A DNA stretch of 64,000 nucleotides from Balneolaceae bacterium. Lineage in GTDB: Bacteria; Bacteroidota; Rhodothermia; Balneolales; Balneolaceae. The stretch is taken from positions 37,903-101,902 of the forward strand of contig REDA01000041.1 in NCBI GenBank assembly GCA_007693745.1, given 5' to 3'. The translations under genes and the position numbers were made by a program. The notes below the pieces were generated by a model. It did no database searches. It saw only the letters and a program-made list of their open reading frames with translations, and had not been told where the DNA came from. The stretch's first letter is position 1; every line of letters starts with the position of its first letter. Below are positions 26,511 through 35,726 of the stretch, in pieces.

Positions 26511-26806
26511 AACCGACGTGCGCAGGAAATCTTGAAAATCAGGCATAGTACTCAGGATCATCACGAAGTATAATTCAAACTAAAGCTTTCCGGCTCTGTG
26601 TATGAATCTGAATTTGCGCTACACCGGATTTCCGGTAACAGGCGGATGATCAAATCTGCACTTCTCCACCGGAACGGGCAACCTGCACGATCCGGTGAAA
26701 ACTGTTCTGGTCACTATCGGTGAGATTCAACCAGAAAAACGACTTTCCTGTAATAATAAAAATCGGGTGAAATAAATTCTCACGTTCACCCCGGATCAAT
26801 GACGCT
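26511..26806 (+). other. 296-bp gap between the DUF4870 and LamG genes
   Basis: No gene, strong hairpin or repeat copy is evident here. A short minus-strand open frame (26650-26841) overlaps the start of the LamG gene and has no recognisable features. Confidence 0.4.
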
Positions 26807-27685
26807 ATGAAAAGAGTATATTTTTTCATCCTGACCCTCACTGTCTCCCTCTTTGCAACAGGCTGCGGGAAACCAAGTACAAATACACTGCTTCAGGAGT
26901 GTATTACGTTTTTCGCTTCTTTTGATCAGGATTTAGGGGCGGATTACGCTTTCGGAAATAACCAGCTGTTTACTTCCCCGTCATGGTCTCTGCGCGGAGA
27001 GGCAGTTCCCCTGGATAGTTTGACGTTCCCGGGGCAGTTGGAAATACACAGGGGTGAGGGAAGGTATCGTGACGCTTTGTGGATCGACAGCCGATATGAG
27101 CCGGTTTTTTTCTATGAAGGTGAAAATAATTTTCATTTGAGTGAAACAGTATTTGCCGGAACTCTCTCTTTCTGGCTTCGGCTGGACCCTGACGTTACAC
27201 TCCATCCGGGTTTTTCCGACCCGGTTCAGATTACCTCACGGTCATGGAATGACGGAGCTCTTTTTGTTGATTTTACAGATCGGATCCCAAGAGAATTTCG
27301 GTTCGCGATTTTTCCTGACCGCACAGTCTGGGACCCCCTCAATCTGGAATGGGATGATGTGCCGGAGAATCAGAGACCCATGATAGGCATACGGAATCAT
27401 CCTTTTTCAATGGATACCTGGACTCACGTTGCCATTGCATTTGAAAATTTTAACTCCGGTAAACCTGACGGGATTGTTAAAACGTATCTGAACGGAGTCT
27501 TTACCGGTTCTCTTTCCGAGAGGGAAATGACTTTTTCCTGGAATCCATCTGAAGTGAAGATCTGGATCGGCTATAATTACAGAGGCTACCTTGATGAGCT
27601 CATACTTTTCAACCGCTCCCTGACAGCTGAGGAGGTTATGAAATTATATTCTCTTGAAAACGGCATCTCAGATCTTCTCCCCTGA
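26807..27685 (+). CDS. LamG/concanavalin-like lipoprotein
   Basis: A 292-residue exported lipoprotein with signal peptide and lipobox FATGC (Cys at 20). The mature part looks like a LamG/laminin-G-like jellyroll: FFASFDQDLGADYAFGN at the start, a middle segment LSETVFAGTLSFWLRLDPD, then TWTHVAIAFENFNSGKPDG, VKTYLNGVFTGSL and a C-terminal GYRGYLDELILFNRSLTAEE-like close. The WTHVA and YLDELILFNR motifs are typical of LamG_3 domains. It probably binds carbohydrate at the cell surface; no catalytic signature is seen. Its stop lies 50 bp from the stop of the converging FAD oxidoreductase gene. Confidence 0.8.
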   Translation: MKRVYFFILTLTVSLFATGCGKPSTNTLLQECITFFASFDQDLGADYAFGNNQLFTSPSWSLRGEAVPLDSLTFPGQLEIHRGEGRYRDALWIDSRYEPVFFYEGENNFHLSETVFAGTLSFWLRLDPDVTLHPGFSDPVQITSRSWNDGALFVDFTDRIPREFRFAIFPDRTVWDPLNLEWDDVPENQRPMIGIRNHPFSMDTWTHVAIAFENFNSGKPDGIVKTYLNGVFTGSLSEREMTFSWNPSEVKIWIGYNYRGYLDELILFNRSLTAEEVMKLYSLENGISDLLP

Positions 27686-27735
27686 TCTCCAGATTCATGC
27701 TTTTGCAAATCATGGGAGACCTGTTTACCCGCGGA

Positions 27736-29463
27736 TCACAAAGCGTGAACCTGATCCTGCGGCCACGAAAGCCTTACGCCAAGCTCTTCCAGTGTCTGCT
27801 GATAGTCCCGCAGTAATTCCTTTTGCTCATATACCTGATGGGGTTCACTCTGCTTCATTTTGCAGAAACCGATCAGCGCACCTGCCGATTCACCGATATT
27901 CCACTCCACTGGCTGCAGTCGATAACAGCCATTGGTAATGTGCGTGGTTCCGATGTTTTTGCAGGCTGGCACTACATTTCTGACCCGCTGCGGGATGAGC
28001 GCACCCAGCGGAATCTGAAAGGGAAGTGAACTGATGTCGATATAATTGTTCCCTTTTGTACTTGGATGCAGATCAATTCGGTAGGCTCCGATTCCCACTG
28101 AATCCTCAAAAATGGCAGCCCGTACGTCATCTTCTGCCAGTCCGGTTTCGTTCATACGTGCCACTGTACCCACATGCTGCTCCAAAACGGTGAATCTGGC
28201 TTTGATCCTGCGGCTCTCCCTGATATAGGCGTGCTTGGCCATTCCGTGCGGGGTATTAAAAATATCCCCCCTGAGCCGTAACCCAGGCCACCCGGCCCCT
28301 CCATCCGGCCTGGGCGCTTCTGTCTGAAGCCAGTAGATGAGTGAGAGATTGAGTTGTACTGCCCGACTCAGATGATACTTTACCGTCTCTTCCGGTTCAT
28401 CCACAATCCTACCACCAAGATAGGCATGCTGAGGCCAGTTGATACAGGCGATGGGTCCTCCGTAAAACCCTTCCATGAAATTTGCCGGATCCAGTACCTG
28501 CCTGTATGCCCACCACCCATCCTGCAGTTTGGGATCAAACGGAAGTGTGCGCGGCTCCATACTGATGGGGTGTGTATAAGTAAAACTGAATAGTTTACCG
28601 GGCCATGGCGGATTCAACTCCGGAGTAAAGTTACTCCAGTATGCATAGTCTTCCGGTTTTTCAATGGTAAAATCCTCACCATCAATGTAATCCATCAGAA
28701 AGCAGAGATTAAATGCCTGAACGTTGTCGGGGTCAGCCTGAGCCGGTGCGTGAGGTTCACCTGTTTGATCCCTGCCCTCAGCCCCGAGCACATACTCGAC
28801 GGATGCCAGTTTGAGCAGTTCACCGGTTTCTGTGGCATCAATAAACCAGGGTGCATGAAGTACCATCCTGTCGCCGCTCCCCGAAAGTAAAACTTCAACA
28901 GCTGTCACACGGTCACCATCGGTTTCCGCGCCAACAGGTCTGCACTCCCTGAGAATTGTAAGTTGTCCACTACTCACCCAGGGGGCCAGCATCGCCTCCA
29001 GTACAGCAAGAGAAACCTGGGGCTCATGAGAGATTCGGGAGACCCAGCCGTTACCGGGATTCAAAAATTCATTCGTCTGCTGTTCTGCAGTAACGGGATA
29101 CCAGGTTTTGTAATAGTCACGTACCCTTCGCCTGTACTCCTGATACAACCCCGATCCGCCAAATGTCTCTATCCAGGGATTCTCATCGGGTGGTACCGCC
29201 TGAGCCGTAAGCTGCCCCCCAATCCAGTCTGTCTCTTCGGTCATCACTACCCGAAGGCCGAGCTTCAGTGCAGAAATAGCCGCAGATACCCCCCCTGTTC
29301 CACCGCCGATAATCATCAAATCCGCGCTCAGCTCCTTATTAGCCGCAAAGCCACGCATATCATCATAGTCTGACCTGTATGTATGAGCTCCTGCTCCTCT
29401 GCCGGCGGCTAAACCCGACATCAAAAGTGCAGACTGCTTTAGAAAATCTCTTCTGTTCTTCAT
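27736..29463 (-). CDS. Secreted FAD-dependent oxidoreductase (FAD_oxidored type)
   Basis: Predicted periplasmic flavoenzyme. The start at 29463 (MKNRRDFLKQSALLMSG) gives a twin-arginine signal; a start further upstream at 29544 would overlap the phosphoesterase gene and bury the signal, so it is rejected. A Rossmann dinucleotide motif follows (DLMIIGGGTGGVSAAISALK) with GLRVVMTEETDWIGGQ. The middle contains a conserved FIDATETGELLKLA segment, and the C-terminal region PACKNIGTTHITNGCYRLQP resembles the FAD_oxidored family (PF12831) common in Bacteroidota polysaccharide loci. The substrate is unknown. It probably depends on the Tat system, of which tatA is at 9.7 kb. Confidence 0.85.
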   Translation of the reverse strand: MKNRRDFLKQSALLMSGLAAGRGAGAHTYRSDYDDMRGFAANKELSADLMIIGGGTGGVSAAISALKLGLRVVMTEETDWIGGQLTAQAVPPDENPWIETFGGSGLYQEYRRRVRDYYKTWYPVTAEQQTNEFLNPGNGWVSRISHEPQVSLAVLEAMLAPWVSSGQLTILRECRPVGAETDGDRVTAVEVLLSGSGDRMVLHAPWFIDATETGELLKLASVEYVLGAEGRDQTGEPHAPAQADPDNVQAFNLCFLMDYIDGEDFTIEKPEDYAYWSNFTPELNPPWPGKLFSFTYTHPISMEPRTLPFDPKLQDGWWAYRQVLDPANFMEGFYGGPIACINWPQHAYLGGRIVDEPEETVKYHLSRAVQLNLSLIYWLQTEAPRPDGGAGWPGLRLRGDIFNTPHGMAKHAYIRESRRIKARFTVLEQHVGTVARMNETGLAEDDVRAAIFEDSVGIGAYRIDLHPSTKGNNYIDISSLPFQIPLGALIPQRVRNVVPACKNIGTTHITNGCYRLQPVEWNIGESAGALIGFCKMKQSEPHQVYEQKELLRDYQQTLEELGVRLSWPQDQVHAL

Positions 29464-29506
29464 TTTAATTGTTTTAGTTAGGGGGTTCAGGAATTCTTCT
29501 CCTTCA

Positions 29507-29998
29507 TCAGTCGAGGAGAATAACTTCCATATTTTTGAGTACACCCTGATCTACAGAAAACCGCAATATTGTCCTGTTTTGCTGAAATCCCTGCCGGCCG
29601 GCGGCCCCCGGATTGATAAAGATCATATTGCCGAGCTCCTTGTCCCTCGAAACTTTTAATATGTGAGAGTGTCCGCAGATAAAAAGGGATGGCGGATTCG
29701 TAGTCAGTTCATCACGAATCGGAATACAGTAACGTCCCGGAATACCGCCAATGTGGGTCATCCAGACATCCACCCCTCCCGAATTAAAGCGAAGATGAAG
29801 AGGAAACCGGTTCCGGATATCCTGTCCGTCAATATTGCCATATACACCTTTAAGCGGAGCAATCTCTTCCAGTTCATCCGCAATCTTAACAGACCCAAAA
29901 TCCCCGGCATGCCATATTTCATCCCGGTCTGAAAAGTGTTCCTTTACAGCCGGGTCAAGATAGTTGTGCGTGTCGGATAAAAGGCCGATTTTCAACAT
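29507..29998 (-). CDS. YfcE/MJ0936-family metallophosphoesterase
   Basis: Calcineurin-like phosphodiesterase of 163 residues. Metal-binding motifs are in order: SDTH with D9 and H11, WHAGDFGS, YGNIDG (GN-[HD]-D type), a WMTHIGG segment and CGHSHI, followed by FINPGAAG, a family hallmark. Small single-domain proteins of this kind hydrolyse phosphodiesters; the physiological substrate is not predictable. It lies 43 bp upstream of the FAD oxidoreductase start and 20 bp after the GatZ-like gene, so the three may be co-transcribed. Confidence 0.92.
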   Translation of the reverse strand: MLKIGLLSDTHNYLDPAVKEHFSDRDEIWHAGDFGSVKIADELEEIAPLKGVYGNIDGQDIRNRFPLHLRFNSGGVDVWMTHIGGIPGRYCIPIRDELTTNPPSLFICGHSHILKVSRDKELGNMIFINPGAAGRQGFQQNRTILRFSVDQGVLKNMEVILLD

Positions 29999-30018
29999 CG
30001 TGATTTCCTGATTTCCAC

Positions 30019-31197
30019 TTAGTGTTTAACCATGTTCAATCCCTGAACATATCGAAGGATACTCTTTTTAATGTGATCTGTAAGTACCCTGTCCGGATCC
30101 AGCTGATCCCCGGCCATCTTATGACGAAGCTGATCCTTTAACACAGCAAATTTTTCCGTCGCGAAAACATAGTGACCGGATATGATGGATCTGTCCCGGT
30201 CACTCGCAGCGGTGCCGTTCAGCATCCATTTTTTCCACTTGCCGGATTCATACGAGAGCTCCAGAAAGGCCTCTTCTGCCTCTGGCAGATGATACTGCCG
30301 GAACAGTTCTGTGAGTCTTTCCGATTCCTGAACGCCAAACTCCGGTGCCACATTAAGTCCGTGGACACCCAGTTGGGGGTGCATGGAGATCGCCAGCTCT
30401 GACAGGTAATCCCCATTGTGTGCTTTTAAATAGATGCCGTGTTTTTCACACTGTTCGGCCACCCCTTTTACCACTTCCCTGATGCTTTCCATATCCGATC
30501 CGTTTTCAGTGATCTCCTGCAGCTCTCCGACATTTTGCATCTCCATTACCCGGGTACCTGTCTGTGCAACAGCAAAAAGCGGCTTTTCATAATCGTGATC
30601 CAGGCAGAAGGCCTCCACTCTGGAAAGCAACCCGGAAAACTCACTGACAGAGGCCAGCTGACCCGACTGTTCCTCTGTTCCAATTTCAAACTGAAGCGAT
30701 CGCCCCTTTTCCCTGGCGTATTCCGAACAGGCCCTGTAGAGTTCAAATACCCTCTGCAGCACCACTTCCTGAGAAGGCTGCTCATGGATATCGACACTCG
30801 GATCGATATGAAGAATGGAGAATCCGGCATCAATATCCGCAAAATAGGAACGCTTTGCAGATTGCATGGCCTCCTCTGCCGATAACTTTTTCTCCTGCTC
30901 AAGGATACTCTGCCAGGGGCCTCCATGATCTCTGGCCAGAATAACATTCCCCTTTCTGTCCCTGGTTCGTACATAGTCTGCAAACTGGCCGGTTGTCCAG
31001 CGATTCACATATCCCCCGCCAAACTCAGCGGAGTCGATCTGCCTCCTGCTTGCAATCAGTACAATGGGAATATTGCACTCGTTTGCGATTTCTATCGCAG
31101 CATCCGTACTGTTTTTACTGACCGGGCCAACACACAGTTGCGTGCACTGATTTTCCCGGATCCATTCTCTTATGGAGGAAGATGTGACTCTGTTCAT
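30019..31197 (-). CDS. GatZ/KbaZ-like class II tagatose-bisphosphate aldolase subunit
   Basis: A 392-residue protein resembling the non-catalytic (GatZ/KbaZ, COG4573) subunit of class II D-tagatose-1,6-bisphosphate aldolase. Supporting segments are PIVLIASRRQIDSAEFGGGY near the N-terminus, ILARDHGGPWQ near 87-97 (GDHxGPxxW in GatZ), a histidine-containing HIDPSVDIHEQP segment, LQFEIGTEEQSGQ near 163 and a C-terminal DRSIISGHYVF...HIKKSILRYV. In GatYZ this subunit stabilises the catalytic GatY; no GatY/KbaY gene is nearby. Either it works with a distant partner or has a separate sugar-phosphate role. The family call is from motif recall, so confidence is moderate. Confidence 0.7.
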   Translation of the reverse strand: MNRVTSSSIREWIRENQCTQLCVGPVSKNSTDAAIEIANECNIPIVLIASRRQIDSAEFGGGYVNRWTTGQFADYVRTRDRKGNVILARDHGGPWQSILEQEKKLSAEEAMQSAKRSYFADIDAGFSILHIDPSVDIHEQPSQEVVLQRVFELYRACSEYAREKGRSLQFEIGTEEQSGQLASVSEFSGLLSRVEAFCLDHDYEKPLFAVAQTGTRVMEMQNVGELQEITENGSDMESIREVVKGVAEQCEKHGIYLKAHNGDYLSELAISMHPQLGVHGLNVAPEFGVQESERLTELFRQYHLPEAEEAFLELSYESGKWKKWMLNGTAASDRDRSIISGHYVFATEKFAVLKDQLRHKMAGDQLDPDRVLTDHIKKSILRYVQGLNMVKH

Positions 31198-31521
31198 TAG
31201 TAAATCATGATTTTCTCAAAACGCAGTGTTGAGGATTGATTTGTACGTTACCGGGGGACTAGCCTGCAGGCGTGCCAGTCATCAATATATTTAATTTTCT
31301 TATCAGTGTGATCACTCTGCACATATTTGAAAAGAAAGATAATCAGCCATTTTCGCGGATCTTAATCATGGGACTTTGAAAAACCAGGAGTTTTGCTCAG
31401 GATCAAGGCGGAAGCAAATTTAAAACCGCAGCCTGTTTGCCAACCGTGAGGATTTAAAAGTTGCGACAACGAAGATAGTGGGCAAAAGAGCAGTTTTTCA
31501 AAGCTCTCTCATGAACAGACC
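31198..31521 (+). other. 324-bp intergenic region containing repeat copy 2
   Basis: The left 170 bp shows no recognisable gene or strong hairpin. The right part is repeat copy 2 (31370-31509), which ends 12 bp from the stop codon of the gluconate-dehydrogenase subunit-3-like gene. Confidence 0.6.
31370..31509 (+). repeat. Inverted-end dispersed repeat, copy 2
   Basis: A 140-bp copy starting GGGACTTTGAAAAACC and ending GTTTTTCAAAGCTCTCT. The 11-bp core CTTTGAAAAAC is exactly inverted at the right end. Internal blocks CTCAGGATCAAGGCG, AACCGCAGCCTGTTTGCCA and TTGCGACAAC are shared almost exactly with copy 3. The tetramer TCAT flanks both sides and could be a target-site duplication, but it is too short to be convincing. 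Confidence 0.9.
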
Positions 31522-32229
31522 TCAGAGAATATTCATCTGATCGTCCCAATCTGCGATCCGGTATCGGTCATCTTCTCTGATACACTCCACCATGGTTTTC
31601 TCATCGTATTTCAGGCCGTGTTTTTCCAGCACCTCTTCCGGCACCCCGTCCCAGAAACCGGGCCGGTTACCCTCATATCCCAGATAATCAACGCCCATTT
31701 GGCTTGTAAAATATCCGGTTGCGGTTAAATCCCGCATTCGATTAAAGAAGCGGACTCCATAGCGCATCTCAGCCGTTGCCTGATCCGGCCAGGCGATCAG
31801 ATCAATCATCTCCATCCTCTCAGTTTCGCTGCACATAGTAAAAACCTTTCCATATCTCCGGTTACACTGATTATTCAGCCACATGAGGCCTCCCCGGGTC
31901 ACGAGCTGAAACGGAGGATGGTCTTTCATCATAAACTCAATGAAGTCCGGCACACCCGCATCGAGGGCACCTCCCGACTCCTGATCTGCAGGAATAATGA
32001 TATCGGCCAGAATTTTGATCATCCCGAATTCGTCATCCGTGAAAAATCTTTCCGAGAACAGCCTCTTGTCATGGTCTGCCTCATAGCCGGTTCTTCCGTA
32101 TCCCGGAAAAGCCTCCCCAACGATCCGGGCACTTTCACGGATATCTTCATCGGAGCATCCCGTCGTGAAAAAGAGACCGGCTCCAATCCCTCCGGCCAGC
32201 AAAAGTTTCAGGTGTTCACGTCTGTCCAT
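31522..32229 (-). CDS. Gluconate 2-dehydrogenase subunit 3-like protein
   Basis: A 235-residue accessory subunit of a membrane-associated GMC-type sugar dehydrogenase. The N-terminus has RR (DRREHLKLLL) followed by a hydrophobic segment and a lipobox-like TTGC (Cys near 25), suggesting Tat export and possible lipidation. The core matches the Gluconate_2-dh3 family: FGMIKILADIIIPADQESGG, GVPDFIEFMM and a C-terminal MGVDYLGYEGNRPGFWDG segment. It probably helps the flavoprotein fold and cross the membrane. It follows the GMC oxidoreductase gene by 11 bp. The cytochrome c subunit of classical gluconate dehydrogenase is not present. Confidence 0.88.
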   Translation of the reverse strand: MDRREHLKLLLAGGIGAGLFFTTGCSDEDIRESARIVGEAFPGYGRTGYEADHDKRLFSERFFTDDEFGMIKILADIIIPADQESGGALDAGVPDFIEFMMKDHPPFQLVTRGGLMWLNNQCNRRYGKVFTMCSETERMEMIDLIAWPDQATAEMRYGVRFFNRMRDLTATGYFTSQMGVDYLGYEGNRPGFWDGVPEEVLEKHGLKYDEKTMVECIREDDRYRIADWDDQMNIL

Positions 32230-32240
32230 ATCGGTCTTAC

Positions 32241-33980
32241 TTACAGATTGCCTTTGTTCATTTCACTGATAATGTAGTCTGAGGTGCGCCAGGAGAGTGC
32301 CATGATCGTCCAGGTAGGATTTTTATCGGCCTGTGACACAAAGCTGCCTGCATCCACTACAAAAAGATTCTCACATTCATGAGCCTGAGCATATTTGTTC
32401 AGCACGGAATCAGCCGGATTGTTGCCCATCCTCGTGGTTCCCACTTCATGGATAATCCTTCCCGGTGCATGGAGTCCGTATTCCTGCTCAGCACCTGGTT
32501 TTTGGCCAATCAGAATTCCACCCATTGCGGTTAGGATCTCCTCAAAGGTGTCGTGCATATGCCTGGCCTGTCTCAGCTCATGTTCGCTCCAGTTATAGTT
32601 GAACCTTAGAACCGGAATACCATATTTATCTACAGTATCAGGGTCAATTTCACAGTAGTTATCATAGCTGGCCACACACTCACCCCGACCTGATATGCCG
32701 ACGGTGGAACCGTATAGTGTACGGATATCTTTTTTCAGGCTTGCACCGTACCCGCCGTTGGGAGTTGGATTACCAAATTCGTTGCGTATGTGCTGCCGCA
32801 TGGAATCCATGCCAAATCCTGTGCCATAAAGCGGCATAGTCATCCCGCCCCAATATTCCAGATGATACCCCCTGGGGAAGTCCATTTTACTGTTATCGAG
32901 CCACCAGGGTGTATAAACATGCATACCCCCGACTCCGTCCTCATTGTAACGGTCTCTGTTAAAGAGAGCCGGCAGTATGGCCATCCGGTCGGCTCCTGTC
33001 GAATCGTGCAGATACCGGCCAACCACACCGCTGCCGTTCGCCAGACCATCGGGATGTCTTGAAGATTTTGAGTTGAGTAGCAGGCGGGCTGTTTCACACG
33101 CAGAGGCTCCGAGGATCACTACCCTGGCGTTAATCTGATGCTCCTTCATTGTTTTGGTGTGTACATAGAGAACTCCTGTGGCCCTGCCTGTACTGTCTGT
33201 GAGTACCTCCCGCACCATTGCATCTGTAAAGAGATCCGTATTGCCCCGTTTCATAGCCGGTTGTACAAGACAGGTACCGGCGGAGAAGTCGGCATAGGCG
33301 TTACAGGCACGGTTGCACTGATTGCAGAAAAAGCAGGCACCCCGTTCTGAATTGACACGTCTTGTTAAAACAGAGAGTCGTGATGGTATCACCGGAATAC
33401 CTATCCCCTCTGCTGCTTTTTTCAGGTAGAGTTCATGAAGTCTGGGTTTTGGAGGAGGCAGGAAGTAACCGTCGGGATCATCTTCGAGCCCTTCATTGGT
33501 ACCAAAGACACCGATCAGTTTATCAACCCGGTCATAATAGGGTTTCACTTCCTCATATCCTATGGGCCAGTCTTCCCCCAGTCCATCGATGCTTTTCCGT
33601 TTGAAATCCTTTGGTCCGAAACGAAGTGAAATTCGTCCCCAGTGGTTGGTACGCCCTCCCAGCATGCGTGACCGAAACCAGTCGAACCGGGTATTTCCCT
33701 TTCTGTTGTAAGGCTCGCCCTCAATTTCCCACCCGCCCCAGGCGGCGTCAAAATCACCAAACGGGCGAACTGTTCCGGCACCTCTGCGGGGAGATTCCCA
33801 CGGCCAGCGAAGTTGAGTCCTGTACTCTTCCTGTGCAGGATCATAGAATCCGCCTGCCTCCAGCACGGCAACCGAGAGCCCGGCATCGGATAACACTTTG
33901 GCCGCCATGCCACCACCGGCACCGGAGCCCACGATGACCACGTCATATTTTTCTTTTGGAACCTGTATCTGAAAACTCAT
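32241..33980 (-). CDS. GMC oxidoreductase with iron-sulfur-type cysteine motif
   Basis: FAD-dependent sugar or alcohol dehydrogenase of 579 residues. FAD-binding GSGAGGGMAAK is at 18-28 and the ribose Glu is in LEAGGFYDP. The C-terminal GMC region has HEVGTTRMGNNP (catalytic His in VGTTRMG context) and NPTWTIMALSWR with the partner Asn. C216, C219, C222 and C226 form CFFCNQCNRAC, a CxxCxxCxxxC motif resembling the iron-sulfur site of three-subunit FAD-glucose dehydrogenases, so electrons probably leave through a cluster and not to oxygen. No signal peptide of its own is seen; export with the subunit-3 partner is plausible. It lies downstream of SusCD pair 2. Confidence 0.9.
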   Translation of the reverse strand: MSFQIQVPKEKYDVVIVGSGAGGGMAAKVLSDAGLSVAVLEAGGFYDPAQEEYRTQLRWPWESPRRGAGTVRPFGDFDAAWGGWEIEGEPYNRKGNTRFDWFRSRMLGGRTNHWGRISLRFGPKDFKRKSIDGLGEDWPIGYEEVKPYYDRVDKLIGVFGTNEGLEDDPDGYFLPPPKPRLHELYLKKAAEGIGIPVIPSRLSVLTRRVNSERGACFFCNQCNRACNAYADFSAGTCLVQPAMKRGNTDLFTDAMVREVLTDSTGRATGVLYVHTKTMKEHQINARVVILGASACETARLLLNSKSSRHPDGLANGSGVVGRYLHDSTGADRMAILPALFNRDRYNEDGVGGMHVYTPWWLDNSKMDFPRGYHLEYWGGMTMPLYGTGFGMDSMRQHIRNEFGNPTPNGGYGASLKKDIRTLYGSTVGISGRGECVASYDNYCEIDPDTVDKYGIPVLRFNYNWSEHELRQARHMHDTFEEILTAMGGILIGQKPGAEQEYGLHAPGRIIHEVGTTRMGNNPADSVLNKYAQAHECENLFVVDAGSFVSQADKNPTWTIMALSWRTSDYIISEMNKGNL

Positions 33981-34051
33981 CGGTAACGTGAGGATATATA
34001 ACTGTTTAAGGAATCAAATATCGTTTGAGAATACACTTTTCAAGTGTGAAT

Positions 34052-34094
34052 TAAAAGAAAAAAAAGCCCCGTCAGAAATTCCGACGGGGCTTTT
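34052..34094 (-). terminator. Terminator after SusD 2
   Basis: AAAAGCCCCGTC/GACGGGGCTTTT forms a 12-bp stem with a 9-nt loop; on the minus strand it ends in a T-rich run of more than ten bases. It lies 43 bp after the SusD 2 stop and separates SusCD pair 2 from the GMC oxidoreductase gene. Confidence 0.92.
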
Positions 34095-34137
34095 CACATC
34101 TTGAATCATTGAACAGTGTTCAGATTCGTTTTGCCGG

Positions 34138-35703
34138 TTAGTAACCGGGATTTTGTGTCAGCTGATCATTACGCTGCATTTCTGCATCGGGAATCGGATA
34201 GAGAAGATCTCTTTCCCGGAACTGAACACCCCAGTTGTTGTCCGCTCCAATCACATCCCTGAATGTAACAACACCGGGTGTGGTTGAAATCGGATACTGG
34301 CGGGTACGCTGAATGTCGTGCCATGCACTAAAGTCAAGTGCAAGCTCTTTGTAGCGCTCTTTCCACACTTCCTGCACAAAAGCATCTACTGAGAGTCCGC
34401 TCAATGAGGCAACGATATCTGCACGGTCAACTGTCCAGTATGCCCTGTCGCGCACGTCAGCAAGATAACCAACCGCCTCTGCAGTCACGCCCTGTGATCT
34501 TGCAATGGCTTCAGCAGCAATCAGCAGTACCTCAGGATAGCGGGTATGATTGAGGTTTTTTGAACCTCTTTCAGTTTGGAAGATAGCTGTCTCCTCATAC
34601 CAGAGGAAGGGAGCATATTCACCAAGGTCTATCTCATTACCCGCTGCATCCGTAGTAGTGGTTGCAAAGAGCTGCTTGTTCTGAATCCGAAGGTCCAGAT
34701 CCGGTGTGTACATGTTTACCATGGTATCAATCGGACGGTACATGTTCAGCGTTCTGCTGTAGGCGAGGCCATTGAATCGAATAGCACCCGGAATTGTGAT
34801 TCGGGGATAACCGCTGTTGGCCACATCACCATCATACTCGGCAGACCAGATGTACTCTCTTTCCTGCTCTGAGACACGCATGATATTGTATGCACTTTCA
34901 GTCAGCGGATCGGCTCCGTGCTGAACCAGGGCATAAGTCCCTGAGTTGATCACCTGCCGTGCTGCTGCTGCTGCGTCGGCGTAGGCGTTCTGGTTCAGAG
35001 GAAATCCGGATCGCTGCAGATGAACCTGAGCAAGCGTGGTCAGTACTGCGCCGCGGGTTACACGACCGTTGTTGCCGCTGTTAAAGGGCACATCCGGGAG
35101 GTTGCCGTTGCTAAGTGCCCACTCGAGATCGGTGATGATCTGAGCATACACTTCTGCCGAGCTTGATCTTGGAATAAATGCATTCGCAAGACCTTCTATG
35201 GGTAGCAGGGTCAACGGAACATCACCGAAGTATTTCACCAGGGTGAAGTAGTTGTGCGCCCTGAAGTAGCGGGCTTCAGCGAGAAGCCTGTTCTTTTCAG
35301 CGGCATTCATCTCGATACCGGGAATCCGGTCGATGGCCAGGTTCGCCCTGTTGATTGTGCGGAACATGGCATTCCACCATCCGCCGGCGTAATCATTGAA
35401 ATTCACAGGATCCTGCTGAAGGGAGTGTGCGAGTTGTCCTTCAATCCGCTCGCCTTTACCTTCGTTGTCGAAGAGTCCGCTCATATAGACGCCGACCATG
35501 ATATCACTGCCCCTGAATCCACCGGATCCGTAGGCATTTGCACCGGAACCATCGCGGTATAGCGCGTTCACAGCGGCGCGAGCATCTTCAGCCTTCTCGA
35601 AGTACTGATCCACAGCGATCTGTGTTTTCGGCTCCTCAACCAGGAAGTCTTCACAGCCCATGACGATCATCACAGCTGCAGCAAGAATTAATAACTTTTT
35701 CAT
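34138..35703 (-). CDS. SusD/RagB-family nutrient-binding lipoprotein (pair 2)
   Basis: Surface glycan-binding lipoprotein partner of SusC 2. The start at 35703 (MKKLLILAAAVMIVMGC) gives a clean lipoprotein signal with Cys at 17; the frame stays open upstream to 35817 but would overlap SusC and hide the signal. Family features are LLAEARYFRAHNYFTLVKYFG split near residue 130, a WKERYKELALDFSAWHDIQR segment, and the C-terminal YPIPDAEMQRNDQLTQNPGY. About 521 residues is the usual SusD length. It follows SusC 2 by 23 bp. Sequence identity with SusD 1 is low outside the motifs, so the pairs probably serve different substrates. Confidence 0.95.
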   Translation of the reverse strand: MKKLLILAAAVMIVMGCEDFLVEEPKTQIAVDQYFEKAEDARAAVNALYRDGSGANAYGSGGFRGSDIMVGVYMSGLFDNEGKGERIEGQLAHSLQQDPVNFNDYAGGWWNAMFRTINRANLAIDRIPGIEMNAAEKNRLLAEARYFRAHNYFTLVKYFGDVPLTLLPIEGLANAFIPRSSSAEVYAQIITDLEWALSNGNLPDVPFNSGNNGRVTRGAVLTTLAQVHLQRSGFPLNQNAYADAAAAARQVINSGTYALVQHGADPLTESAYNIMRVSEQEREYIWSAEYDGDVANSGYPRITIPGAIRFNGLAYSRTLNMYRPIDTMVNMYTPDLDLRIQNKQLFATTTTDAAGNEIDLGEYAPFLWYEETAIFQTERGSKNLNHTRYPEVLLIAAEAIARSQGVTAEAVGYLADVRDRAYWTVDRADIVASLSGLSVDAFVQEVWKERYKELALDFSAWHDIQRTRQYPISTTPGVVTFRDVIGADNNWGVQFRERDLLYPIPDAEMQRNDQLTQNPGY

Positions 35704-35726
35704 AATTCTGTATTTAAGAGTGATGA

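Noticed and set aside
29464..29544. N-terminal extension of the FAD oxidoreductase by 27 residues
   Set aside because: It would overlap the phosphoesterase gene and place residues before the twin-arginine signal; the ATG at 29463 is preferred.
31366..31513. Target-site duplication TCAT around repeat copy 2
   Set aside because: Four bases is too short, and the other copies do not show consistent duplications.
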